Source: Saprospiraceae bacterium
GTDB taxonomy: Bacteria > Bacteroidota > Bacteroidia > Chitinophagales > Saprospiraceae
Length of the DNA stretch: 46,059 nt
Direction of reading: 5' to 3'
Assembly (NCBI GenBank): GCA_026985735.1
Contig: JALSPW010000110.1
Coordinates: 1-46,059 of the forward strand
Part shown: piece by piece, positions 36,811-45,388 of the stretch
Position numbering within the stretch: the stretch's first letter is position 1
Layout: each line of letters begins with the position of its first letter
Notes under the pieces: generated by a model
What the model saw: the letters and a program-made list of their open reading frames with translations, nothing else
Databases searched by the model: none
Told to the model about the DNA's origin: nothing
Made by a program: the position numbers and the translations under genes

Positions 36811-38827
36811 TTTTATACAGTTTTTTAACAAAACTTTCCGAAGCTGTAGTTATTTTTATAAAATAAACACCTTCCGGCAATGTACTCAAATCAAACCTTG
36901 TGACAGAACCTAATTTTTTTATTATCCTTCCATCGCTATTTAGCAAAGTAATAAATAATTTCTCGCCTTTATCATTTTCAATAATAACATAATCCTTCGC
37001 AGGATTAGGATATATATTTATATCATTCCTGTATTTTATTTTCTCATTAAAAATATAAATAATTTTGGAATATTTCACATTCCCTTCGTCATCAACATAC
37101 CTCAATCTATAATAATTATCGGGAGTCTCACTATAATCCGAATATTCGAATTCTTTATTTTTATTATTACCGGCAAACGTCCTGACGGTTTTAAAGTCAA
37201 CACCGTTCAAACTTTTTAGCACTTCTACATTATCCAGGTCAAATATATTATCAAAACCCCAATTCAACTTTATGGCAGTACTTTCCAATCCTGCTTCGAA
37301 ATAAATAAGATCAAGTGGCTGGGTACTACAAACATATGTCGACATATCAGGTTTACCACATACTCCCGAACTAAAATTAAGTACATCATTACCCGCATCC
37401 AAATCATCCGAACTCAATGTCCTCTTTTCCTGACCATTGGCTATCGAATAATGCATTATTTGACTGGCATCTATCACATGACCAAGTTGATGGGCGTGAC
37501 CCAATTCGTGAACAGACACCGATTCAAAATCATATTGATTAGAACCTGTTGTTCCGTCTGCCTCGTCAAAATTCCATGAATAACTGCTACTACCGGGAAC
37601 ATCATTAAAAACCATATCGATTTCACTTGCAAACCATTTTATCGGACTTCCACAACCGGAATAGTAATTTGTCGTTCTTCCCAATACTCCGGAAGGTAGT
37701 TCGGCTCCATTATCAAACCTCACTACATTTACATCATCATTAGCTGCCTGATCGACAGTACTGGACCCTCCGTCTTCAAAATACACTCCCGTCCCACCGG
37801 AACACCTCCAGCTATCCAAAGCTCTTGTAAATGCCCCCATTGCATTGGCATCATTATAAAAATCGGTATAAAACTCAAATAATATTCCTCCACTACCATC
37901 CGCATCTACCAGGTTGATTCTATATTTTTCCGAACTATAACTAACATTTGTTAAATTATATGTTACCGTCAGATCAGAACCACTAACATCGCTACTTCCT
38001 CCATTATCAGTCACTCTTATATCACCGGTTCCCGCCCCACTGGGAACTTCCACTTTGATTTGCGTATTGGACCATGACACATATTCACTTGCAATAGGCT
38101 CCATGTATCCGGAACCACCATTATCGGCATTTCTAAATTCAACTTTACCCGATCCCTGTGTAGAACCAAAACCGCTGCCATTGATAGTCAATACGGTTTG
38201 TGTACCGGCAGTAATCGTGCCGGGTGAAAAAGATGAAATAGTAACTGCATTTGGACTCCTCGGTACTATATCTTGATCGCCATAAATTTTTAACTTATTT
38301 TCAAATTTCAGCTTCATTGATTTCATTTTCCCATACAAATCCCTTTCAATATCAGGATAAGAATTAAAATCATCAAAAGCAGAATTATTTTGCAAATCAT
38401 ATTTTATAAATGACAAGCGTGAATATTCAGGTTTGTACTTTTTAAAATTATGACTTTCATTATCAAGAACAATGGATTCCCTGCTTAGAATAAACAAACC
38501 AAAATCGTTAATGCTTAATTTCAAAGAAGGAAACACCACTATTTTATTAAATCCGATAATCCCCCCCGGAGTAATAATATTTATAGTATCATTTCCGACA
38601 TTTCCTTTTATTCTATTCATTACCAAAACGGTGTTAATAGTATATATACTTTTAAAACCGGAATCCCAGGAACAAGATTTATTGATAACTTTTCCTTCGA
38701 CAACAAAAGAAGAATTAGCAATTCTTTTCTCCAAAGGAGTATTTACTATTAATCCCTGAGCAATTAATATATTACTGAAATTAAATAAAAATACGAGCAT
38801 TAATAAAGATAATAATTTGTTTCTCAT
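36800..38827 (-). CDS. Secreted matrixin-like metalloprotease with IPT/TIG and T9SS sorting domains
   Basis: Likely T9SS cargo. The ORF track begins at 38872, but the ATG at 38827 directly precedes a good signal peptide (MRNKLLSLLMLVFLFNFSNILIAQ), giving 675 residues. Seen: a leading region about 25-185, an IPT/TIG fold (VTISSFSPGTITAGTQTVLTINGSGFG), and a metzincin-type zinc site HELGHAHQLGH (His440, Glu441, His444, His450) with a Met-turn near Met458 (SQIMHYS). The canonical Gly between the second and third histidines is Gln here. A linking Ig-like region is followed by a T9SS type A sorting domain (NIYPNPAKDYVIIE ... LPEGVYFIKI). Substrate unknown. It converges on the GT4 gene. Confidence 0.88.
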   Translation of the reverse strand: MRNKLLSLLMLVFLFNFSNILIAQGLIVNTPLEKRIANSSFVVEGKVINKSCSWDSGFKSIYTINTVLVMNRIKGNVGNDTINIITPGGIIGFNKIVVFPSLKLSINDFGLFILSRESIVLDNESHNFKKYKPEYSRLSFIKYDLQNNSAFDDFNSYPDIERDLYGKMKSMKLKFENKLKIYGDQDIVPRSPNAVTISSFSPGTITAGTQTVLTINGSGFGSTQGSGKVEFRNADNGGSGYMEPIASEYVSWSNTQIKVEVPSGAGTGDIRVTDNGGSSDVSGSDLTVTYNLTNVSYSSEKYRINLVDADGSGGILFEFYTDFYNDANAMGAFTRALDSWRCSGGTGVYFEDGGSSTVDQAANDDVNVVRFDNGAELPSGVLGRTTNYYSGCGSPIKWFASEIDMVFNDVPGSSSYSWNFDEADGTTGSNQYDFESVSVHELGHAHQLGHVIDASQIMHYSIANGQEKRTLSSDDLDAGNDVLNFSSGVCGKPDMSTYVCSTQPLDLIYFEAGLESTAIKLNWGFDNIFDLDNVEVLKSLNGVDFKTVRTFAGNNKNKEFEYSDYSETPDNYYRLRYVDDEGNVKYSKIIYIFNEKIKYRNDINIYPNPAKDYVIIENDKGEKLFITLLNSDGRIIKKLGSVTRFDLSTLPEGVYFIKITTASESFVKKLYKINH

Positions 38828-39304
38828 AATAATTATTTTGAGGTTATATATTTTTAACAACAATAATTGCATTGCAATTGTTTATTATATGATACACCTA
38901 AATAACAAAACGCTGCAGCTAACATAATAAAAAAAACTTTAATTTGTTATAATTTATCAAATAATTTGTTCATTTTTGTATAAATATTAAAAAAAACTAT
39001 AATATAAAGTGAGTTTAGGTTTTTTTTTTAATTTTTTTTAAGAATAAAAATTTTAAACAGATGAAACGAACATAAAATTTATTAATCATAAATTATACAG
39101 AAAATGATTAAAAAAATTTATGTGAGTTCCTGAATGTATTATAACTTTTTATTATATTTTTTAAATAAAAATTTTAAACAGATGAAACGAACATAAAATT
39201 TATTAATCATAAATTATACAGAAAATGATTAAAAAAATTTATGTGAGTTCCTGAATGTATTATTAATTTTTATTATATTTTTTTTAAATAAAAATTTTAA
39301 ACAG
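38828..39304. other. Intergenic region with a 121-nt tandem duplication
   Basis: The 477-nt gap between divergent genes is dominated by a duplicated block (see the next entry). The rest (38828-39042) is AT-rich and contains a small palindrome near CGCTGCAGC. No TAnnTTTG box was found on either strand. The 90-codon minus ORF at 39229-39501 is a shadow. Confidence 0.5.
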
Positions 39305-39311
39305 ATGAAAT
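39043..39311. repeat. Tandem duplication of the leader and start region, 121-123 nt period
   Basis: Copy 1 (39043-39163) and copy 2 (39164-39286) are nearly identical, differing by a few bases and a two-base length change near their ends. A third partial copy (39287-39311) runs into the real gene. Each contains AATAAAAATTTTAAACAGATGAA, so the start-codon context is repeated three times (39061, 39182, 39305). The first two ATGs are followed by AAACGAACATAA and end after four codons. Confidence 0.93.
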
Positions 39312-40825
39312 GGAATTTACTAATAATAATTATCTTAATGGGATTATCTTGTTCATCGCCAAAAGCGAAAGATAATGAAAAAACAGATGAAACAAAAACA
39401 GAATCATCGACTTCTGTAAACGAAAACAAAAATGCTAAAACATCACCTGGACAAGGGCAAACAGAAGATAGTTTACCCATACGTAAAGGAGAAGTTAACA
39501 TGGAATTTCAAATTAACGGATTAAATGCTGAAGGTAAGACTGTTGATTTGATAGGGATGTACATGGATAAAAAATATTTTGCAGATTCCGTAACTATTCA
39601 ATCCGGAGGCAAATTTTCTATTAAAAAGGATGAATTGTTTCCTGATGGGTTTTATTATATGGTATTGCCCGGAGACATTGTAGTAAAATTATTACTGGAT
39701 GAGGATCAAACTTTTAAATTAACAGCAGATGCCGAAGATATTGATCATACGGCAAAGGTAGATGGTTCTTTGACAATGAAACTATTTTATGATGATTTCA
39801 ATTTCAAAAAAGACATTGACAAAGTTTATGCCCCATTAGCTAGAAAAATGGGTAGGATATCACCTAAAGATCCGGATTTTAAATCCACATATAGTCAATT
39901 TCTATCAATTTCAAACAAATATGAAGAAAGAAATAAATGGCTTGAAAAAAATTATCCCGATAATTTTTTCACAAAATTTAAAATAGGAGGTAAAAACCCA
40001 ATATTGAAATATCCTGTAACAAAAGACGGTGAATTGGATGTAAAAAAACAAGTTGCCGATTACAGAGCACATTTTTGGGATGGTTTTGACTTTAATGTAA
40101 CAGGATTGATTAATACCCCTGCTTTCCCAAATAAAATAAAAAGATATTTTAATGAACTGGTTCCCCAAAATCAAGATTCAATAATAAAATATACAGATTT
40201 TTTAGTCAACTTAGCAAAGGGGAATGACGAGTATTTCAAAGTAATAACAAATTGGGTCGCATTAAAATATGAACCCGGTAAAACTAAATTAATGGATGGC
40301 GAGGCGGTTTATTCGCATGTGATTTTGAAATATTTCACTCCTGATAAAGCAAAATGGCTGGATAATGCCTCACTTACAACTTTGAGAAAAAGAGCAGGGG
40401 AAATGACACAAAGTCTACTGGGCAAGAAAGCAGGAGATGTCACTGCAAGAGGATATGGTGGTAAAATTTATACTTTATACGATATCAAAAAACCGGTGGT
40501 TATAGTATATATTTATAGTCCCGATTGTTCGCATTGCGAAGAAGAAACTCCAAAGCTAAAGCAGTTTTATAATAAATGGAAAAATAAAGGAGTGGAAATT
40601 TTTTCTATTGCAGCAAATACCAATGAAGCGGATTGGCATGGATTTCATGATAGATTCAACTTGCCTTGGATTGATGTTTTTGATGCTACAAATGCAAGTT
40701 GGTATCCCAAATATTTTGTAGATGTCACACCGGAAATTTATGTTTTAGATAAAAACAAAAAGATATTTGCAAAAAATCTACATGTAAATCAATTGGAGAC
40801 AATAATGAAAAGAATTAACAAATAG
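39305..40825 (+). CDS. Thioredoxin-fold lipoprotein (DUF4369/DUF5106-like plus redoxin domain)
   Basis: Predicted periplasm-facing disulfide reductase or oxidoreductase of the TlpA/ResA type. Seen: lipoprotein signal with GLSC (Cys16), then a long Ser/Lys/Glu/Thr-rich linker (about 20-55). A DUF4369-like beta domain follows (MEFQINGLNAEGKTVDLIG...), then a helical middle region (KKYEERNKWLEKNYPDNFFTKF, DUF5106-like). The C-terminal thioredoxin fold has the CxxC motif CSHC (408-411), the cis-Pro segment DVTPEIYVLD, and FHDRFNLPWIDVFDA. At 506 residues it is typical for Bacteroidota members. Substrate unknown. Its start codon is the third copy of a tandem-duplicated leader. Confidence 0.87.
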   Translation: MKWNLLIIIILMGLSCSSPKAKDNEKTDETKTESSTSVNENKNAKTSPGQGQTEDSLPIRKGEVNMEFQINGLNAEGKTVDLIGMYMDKKYFADSVTIQSGGKFSIKKDELFPDGFYYMVLPGDIVVKLLLDEDQTFKLTADAEDIDHTAKVDGSLTMKLFYDDFNFKKDIDKVYAPLARKMGRISPKDPDFKSTYSQFLSISNKYEERNKWLEKNYPDNFFTKFKIGGKNPILKYPVTKDGELDVKKQVADYRAHFWDGFDFNVTGLINTPAFPNKIKRYFNELVPQNQDSIIKYTDFLVNLAKGNDEYFKVITNWVALKYEPGKTKLMDGEAVYSHVILKYFTPDKAKWLDNASLTTLRKRAGEMTQSLLGKKAGDVTARGYGGKIYTLYDIKKPVVIVYIYSPDCSHCEEETPKLKQFYNKWKNKGVEIFSIAANTNEADWHGFHDRFNLPWIDVFDATNASWYPKYFVDVTPEIYVLDKNKKIFAKNLHVNQLETIMKRINK

Positions 40826-40987
40826 CAAATACTTTATTAATACAGCAAAAATAAGGTAAAATATATTCATTACTAAGTATTTTTATACTATTAAGTAACA
40901 AATTTTATAATATGTTTTAAAAATATTAGTTATTTATATATTGCAAAATAATTCTATTTATATAGTTATTTAATAAATCATATCAAT

Positions 40988-42082
40988 ATGAATAAATTTA
41001 AATCCATTATTATTTTTTTCATTATTTTTTTCTTAATAAATAATGTAAGTGCGCAAAAAAGGAAATTTGTTAATGAATTTTTAAATATCGGCGTTGGTGC
41101 GAAATCACTGGCAATGTTTGGAGCGGTTTCCGCCCAAACCGGTGACATTACTTCAGGATATTGGAATCCTTCCGGGCTGTTAAAAATAGAAGCCCCCTTT
41201 CAGGTTAGCGCCATGCATGCAGAATGGTTTGCCGGGATTGCACAATATGATTATCTGGCGTTTGGCAAAAAACTTGGAAAAGAAGGAAAATCTTTTGGAG
41301 GAGTATCCTTAATAAGAATGGGAATTGATAATATTCCAAATACTCTTTCATTGATAGGACCGGACGGAAGTGTCAATTATGATGAGATCTCTAATTTTTC
41401 AGCTGCAGACTATGCTTTGATTATCTCCTATGCAAGAAAAGCTTTTGGAGGAATAAGTGTTGGAGGTAATACTAAAATTATATACAGGCAAATAGGAAAA
41501 TTTGCTACAGCATGGGGCTTTGGTTTTGATTTTGGTGCTCAGTGGAAATTTAACAATATGTCAGTAGGGCTGATGGGCAGAGATATTACTTCTACTTTTA
41601 CAGCCTGGTCATTCAATTTTACCGATGAAGAAAAAGATGTCTTTCTTCAAACAGGAAATGACATTCCACTAAGCAGCATAGAATATGCTTTGCCGAAAAT
41701 CATTGCCGGAATTGCTTATGAAGGAACTTTTGGTTCTGAAAAAAAGGACTTTTCTTATATTGTAGAATTTGATGCTAATCTTACAACCGAAGGAAGAAAG
41801 CAGTCTGTTTTCAATTCTGACTTTATTGAAATTGCTCCGGCTTTTGGTTTTGAACTTGGATACAAACAAAAAATATTTTTACGAGGTGGCTTTGGCAACC
41901 TGCAAAGAGTTGTAAACCCTGCAAACGCATCTCAAAAAACTTATGAGATTCAACCTAATATTGGAATTGGTTTAAAATTAAACAGATTGCATATTGACTA
42001 TGCTTTATCCAATGCCGGAAATTTATCCAGTGTTTTATATTCACATATTTTTTCTTTGTCATTAGATTTAGTTAAAAAATAA
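40988..42082 (+). CDS. PorV/PorQ family outer-membrane barrel
   Basis: A PorV-like barrel with signal peptide about 1-22 (LINNVSAQ) and the family opening FLNIGVGAKSLAMFGAVSAQTGDITSGYWNPSGL. Repeated strands follow (GISVGGNTKIIYRQIGKF, AWGFGFDFGAQWKF) and a typical end (LRGGFGNL..., LSLDLVKK). It lacks the Cys pair and the PDARGASLGDAG form of the true PorV at 31686. In other bacteria PorQ binds the PorZ partner; no PorZ-like gene is visible here, so I do not assign porQ. It could equally be a FadL/UPF0164-like lipid or surface-protein shuttle. Confidence 0.82.
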   Translation: MNKFKSIIIFFIIFFLINNVSAQKRKFVNEFLNIGVGAKSLAMFGAVSAQTGDITSGYWNPSGLLKIEAPFQVSAMHAEWFAGIAQYDYLAFGKKLGKEGKSFGGVSLIRMGIDNIPNTLSLIGPDGSVNYDEISNFSAADYALIISYARKAFGGISVGGNTKIIYRQIGKFATAWGFGFDFGAQWKFNNMSVGLMGRDITSTFTAWSFNFTDEEKDVFLQTGNDIPLSSIEYALPKIIAGIAYEGTFGSEKKDFSYIVEFDANLTTEGRKQSVFNSDFIEIAPAFGFELGYKQKIFLRGGFGNLQRVVNPANASQKTYEIQPNIGIGLKLNRLHIDYALSNAGNLSSVLYSHIFSLSLDLVKK

Positions 42083-42147
42083 AAATATATATTACTTTTG
42101 CAATCAATTGAATTTGAATAATTATTCAGGTAAGTTTATTCAGTGTA

Positions 42148-42188
42148 TGTTTATAAAGTGCTTAACTATTTAAATAACTTTATAAACA
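42148..42188. promoter_or_regulatory. Perfect 12-bp inverted repeat upstream of the -7 box (possible operator)
   Basis: TGTTTATAAAGT (42148-42159) and ACTTTATAAACA (42177-42188) are perfect inverted repeats with a 17-nt spacer. The right arm ends 5 nt before the TATTTTTG box at 42194, so a dimeric protein bound here would cover the -33 region. The half-site resembles the ACTTTATAGACA in the 38-nt motif at 3853-3890. A terminator role for the gene ending at 42082 is possible but no T run follows. Confidence 0.5.
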
Positions 42189-42193
42189 ATCAC

Positions 42194-42201
42194 TATTTTT
42201 G
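42194..42201 (+). promoter_or_regulatory. -7 box of the small membrane protein gene (TATTTTTG)
   Basis: An exact TAnnTTTG match 59 nt before the GTG start at 42261. There is no TTTG at -33; that region is occupied by the inverted repeat. Confidence 0.5.
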
Positions 42202-42260
42202 CGAAACTTCTGAGTATTATTTATTTAAATTCATTTTTGTAATTATCTAAAAAAAATACA

Positions 42261-42731
42261 GTGAATATCCCTTATAAAACAAAATTATACACTTTATTTG
42301 CCTGGATTATTTTTACTATAATCTTTATAGCAGTGATATTGTGGCAAATATATTCCAATCAAGTGGATTTTAAATTCTACTTCAATAATATCTTTTTCAT
42401 TATTGTTAGTATAGTATTTGTGAGATACATATTTTTATTGAAACATACATTTATTGAAAATAAAATAATTATAAAACTTATTTTAATGCCTGTTGCTATT
42501 TTTGTAGCTATTTATTCATATATGGCACTGAATGATTTTATTGATTTTTATCAAGAATACGGTATATATGCTTATTTGCAACATCTTCCACTCAAGAAAC
42601 AATATTCGCTAGGAGATTATATATTTGGAGAATATATATTCTTTGGTGTTTTGGCGGTAATTTCCAGTATTTTGTTACCTATAAGATTACTTATTTCAGT
42701 TTGGAGAGTTTATAATAAGGGACACGAATAA
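42261..42731 (+). CDS. Small multi-pass membrane protein of unknown function
   Basis: A 156-residue protein with a GTG start and about four predicted membrane segments: 10-27, 43-62, 71-89 and 125-147. Loops carry charged residues (KHTFIENK, YQEYGIYAY, LPLKKQYSLGDYIFGEY). No domain or motif is recognised. It lies 31 nt upstream of the pcrA-like gene on the same strand and behind the inverted-repeat/TATTTTTG promoter, so it probably shares a transcript with the helicase. The start is uncertain because it rests on reading frame alone. I cannot offer a function. Confidence 0.7.
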   Translation: MNIPYKTKLYTLFAWIIFTIIFIAVILWQIYSNQVDFKFYFNNIFFIIVSIVFVRYIFLLKHTFIENKIIIKLILMPVAIFVAIYSYMALNDFIDFYQEYGIYAYLQHLPLKKQYSLGDYIFGEYIFFGVLAVISSILLPIRLLISVWRVYNKGHE

Positions 42732-42762
42732 TTTAATATCAGTATAAAATCAGATATTTAAA

Positions 42763-45045
42763 ATGCAAGAAACAGATTTTTCATATTTAAATGAATTAAA
42801 CAATGTACAGCGACAAGCCGTGGAAACTATTGATGGGCCGGTAATGGTAATCGCAGGTCCGGGTTCCGGAAAAACAAGAGTTTTAACGTATAGAATTGCT
42901 CATTTATTAAAATTGGGAATCGCTCCCTGGAATATACTCGCTCTAACATTTACCAATAAAGCGGCTAAAGAAATGAAAGAGAGGATAGAATCCAAAGTAG
43001 GTTCGGATGCTTACAAAGTATGGATGGGAACATTCCACTCTATTTTTGCAAGAATATTACGGGTTGAAGCTCACAGAATAGGATATCCCAATGATTTCAC
43101 TATTTATGATGCAGATGATACCAAAAGTTTGCTTAAAGAGATAATAAAATCCATGAATCTGGATATTAAAACATATAATCCGGCCACCATAAGAGCCAGA
43201 ATCTCAAAAGCTAAAAGCAACCTAATCACTCCGAAAGCATATGCAGCAAATGAAGAATTATTGAGTTATGACAGAATGCAACGTGTACCGATGACGCACG
43301 ATATATATCAAAAATATTATGACCGTTGCATAAGAGCGGGTGCTATGGATTTTGATGATTTACTGCTGCAAATGTTTAGATTATTATATCTCAATCCTGA
43401 CAATATCAGGGAAAAATATCAAAAATTATTTAGATATGTCATGGTTGATGAGTTTCAGGATACCAATCATTTGCAATATGAGATTGTCAAACTTTTCGTC
43501 AACTTTGAAGACAGTCCTAATAATATTTGTATCGTTGGAGACGATGCTCAGAGCATATATTCATTTAGAGGTGCGACAATTGAAAATATTCTTCAGTTTC
43601 AACATGACTACCCTAATGTTAAAATATTTAAACTTGAACAAAACTACCGGTCTACCAACTACATCGTTCAAGCAGCTAATCAACTGATACTGAATAATAC
43701 CAAACAGATCCAGAAAAAAATCTGGACAGAACAAATAGGAGGTTCGAAAATAAAGATTTTCAAAGCATTGACGGATCGTGAAGAAGGAAGGAAAATAATA
43801 GATCTTATTCTTGAACATAAAATGAGAAACCATCTCAAAAATTCCGAAATAGCTATTTTGTATCGTACAAATGCTCAATCCAGAATTTTTGAAGAATATT
43901 TGAGAAGAGCAAATATTCCATACAGAATTTACGGTGGTATGTCTTTCTATCAAAGAAAAGAGATTAAAGATATTTTGGCATACATGAGATTGGTAGTGAA
44001 TCCCAAAGATGACGAAGCATTTAAGCGTATTGTAAATTATCCTAAAAGAGGAATAGGTAATAAAGTGATGGAGCAACTATTGGCTAGTGCCGAGAAAAAC
44101 AACATAAGCTTATATGAAAGCTGTTTCGATGCCGAACTCACCCCGAGGGCACGTAAACTGATAAATGAGTTTATACGCTTAATTGAAGGAATGAGGGATA
44201 AAAACAAAAATGGAAATGCTTATGAAACCGTTTCATACATTGTAAAAGCAAGTAAAATTGCCGATTTGTTGGCTGTAGAAAATACAATCGAATCACAAAG
44301 CAGATTAGAAAATATAAACGGATTGCTCAATGGTGTTCAGGAATTTGTTGAAAATGATGAATTTTTAGGAGAAGAAATAATTGTAAACAGGGATTTACCG
44401 GCATATATTCAGCATATTTCATTATTGACAGATCTAGATGAAAGTGACAAAGAAACAAAAGATGTAATAACTCTAATGTCTGTACATCTTGCAAAAGGAC
44501 TTGAATTCAATTCTATTTTTGTTGTAGGATTAGAAGAAAATTTATTTCCCTCATATCTATCAATGAATGACCCTGATGCTATTGAGGAGGAAAGAAGATT
44601 ATTTTATGTAGCGATAACCAGAGCAAAACAATATCTCACTTTAAGTTATTGCAACAATCGATATCAATACGGACAAATAAGATCAAACGATCCTAGCAGA
44701 TTCCTTGAGGAAATACCGGAAGAATCATTGGATACGATGAGCGCTTTACTCATTAATCCGCCAAAAGAATTTGACAAACCGAAAATACTGGGAGGTTTAA
44801 AACCTCAAAAATTAAAATCATCAAATTTTGAATCCAAAGTGGATATTTCAAATTTTAAAGCCGATAACCCCAATTCGCTTAGTACGGGAATGCGGGTTCT
44901 GCATATTAAATTTGGAAAAGGAACCATTTTAAATATTGAAGGCAGCTCAACAAATAAAGTTGCTAAAATTAAATTTGATGAAATTAAAGATGAAGAAAAA
45001 AGAATTGTATTAAGATTTGCCAAACTACAAATTATTGATTCTTAA
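42763..45045 (+). CDS. pcrA: UvrD/PcrA family 3'-5' DNA helicase
   Basis: This superfamily 1A helicase unwinds DNA in repair, clears RecA filaments and may remodel transcription complexes. Seen: QRQAVETIDGPVMVIAGPGSGKTR (Q motif and Walker A at 31-38), FTNKAAKEMKER (Ia), VMVDEFQDTN (II), DDAQSIYSFRGA (III), LEQNYRST (IV), VITLMSVHLAKGLEF (V), and VAITRAKQYL (VI). The C-terminus carries a Tudor-like segment (TGMRVLHIKFGKGTILNIEG) that in PcrA contacts RNA polymerase. At 760 residues it is full length. PcrA and UvrD labels overlap in this phylum, so the symbol is a convention. Confidence 0.95.
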   Translation: MQETDFSYLNELNNVQRQAVETIDGPVMVIAGPGSGKTRVLTYRIAHLLKLGIAPWNILALTFTNKAAKEMKERIESKVGSDAYKVWMGTFHSIFARILRVEAHRIGYPNDFTIYDADDTKSLLKEIIKSMNLDIKTYNPATIRARISKAKSNLITPKAYAANEELLSYDRMQRVPMTHDIYQKYYDRCIRAGAMDFDDLLLQMFRLLYLNPDNIREKYQKLFRYVMVDEFQDTNHLQYEIVKLFVNFEDSPNNICIVGDDAQSIYSFRGATIENILQFQHDYPNVKIFKLEQNYRSTNYIVQAANQLILNNTKQIQKKIWTEQIGGSKIKIFKALTDREEGRKIIDLILEHKMRNHLKNSEIAILYRTNAQSRIFEEYLRRANIPYRIYGGMSFYQRKEIKDILAYMRLVVNPKDDEAFKRIVNYPKRGIGNKVMEQLLASAEKNNISLYESCFDAELTPRARKLINEFIRLIEGMRDKNKNGNAYETVSYIVKASKIADLLAVENTIESQSRLENINGLLNGVQEFVENDEFLGEEIIVNRDLPAYIQHISLLTDLDESDKETKDVITLMSVHLAKGLEFNSIFVVGLEENLFPSYLSMNDPDAIEEERRLFYVAITRAKQYLTLSYCNNRYQYGQIRSNDPSRFLEEIPEESLDTMSALLINPPKEFDKPKILGGLKPQKLKSSNFESKVDISNFKADNPNSLSTGMRVLHIKFGKGTILNIEGSSTNKVAKIKFDEIKDEEKRIVLRFAKLQIIDS

Positions 45046-45388
45046 ATTAAATGCAATTTTTTATTGACTAAACCTTTACTGTAAATATTAGCTATATTGT
45101 ATTACTAAATAAAAATAATGCATGACTTAATTTCTATTTTATTAAAATAATGATAACAGATAAAATTTTTATATTATTATTATCATATTTATTTTCTAAT
45201 TGCGTTACATATTTATTATATGTCCAAGAAATGCTTTATTTATAACTACCCGGGTAGAATCTTTTTGGAAATTGGTGATACAGTATTAGTAATTTGAAAA
45301 AAGTAAAGAAATTGCATATACATATATAAATTTTAATGACTTTAAGGACAAACAATAAATAATCGCTCATTATTTTTAACTTTGCACG
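45046..45388. other. Intergenic region between pcrA and lpxD
   Basis: This 343-nt AT-rich gap holds the lpxD promoter box and a striking perfect palindrome, CTACCCGGGTAG (45246-45257). Followed by AATCTTTTT, it could be part of a weak terminator or a protein site. No gene is visible. Confidence 0.5.
45377..45384 (+). promoter_or_regulatory. -7 box of lpxD (TAACTTTG), leaderless arrangement
   Basis: An exact TAnnTTTG match that ends 4 nt before the ATG at 45389, the same spacing as at mfd. No good -33 element is seen. Transcription would begin at or within a few bases of the start codon. Confidence 0.6.

Noticed and set aside
39059-39075. 16-nt match GATGAAACGAACATAA between the tandem repeat and the minus strand near 32990
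   Set aside because: In 46 kb of AT-rich DNA one such match can occur by chance, and similarity stops at both ends.
39229-39501. 90-codon minus ORF over the lipoprotein start
   Set aside because: It lies antisense to the signal peptide and the tandem repeat, with no independent support.
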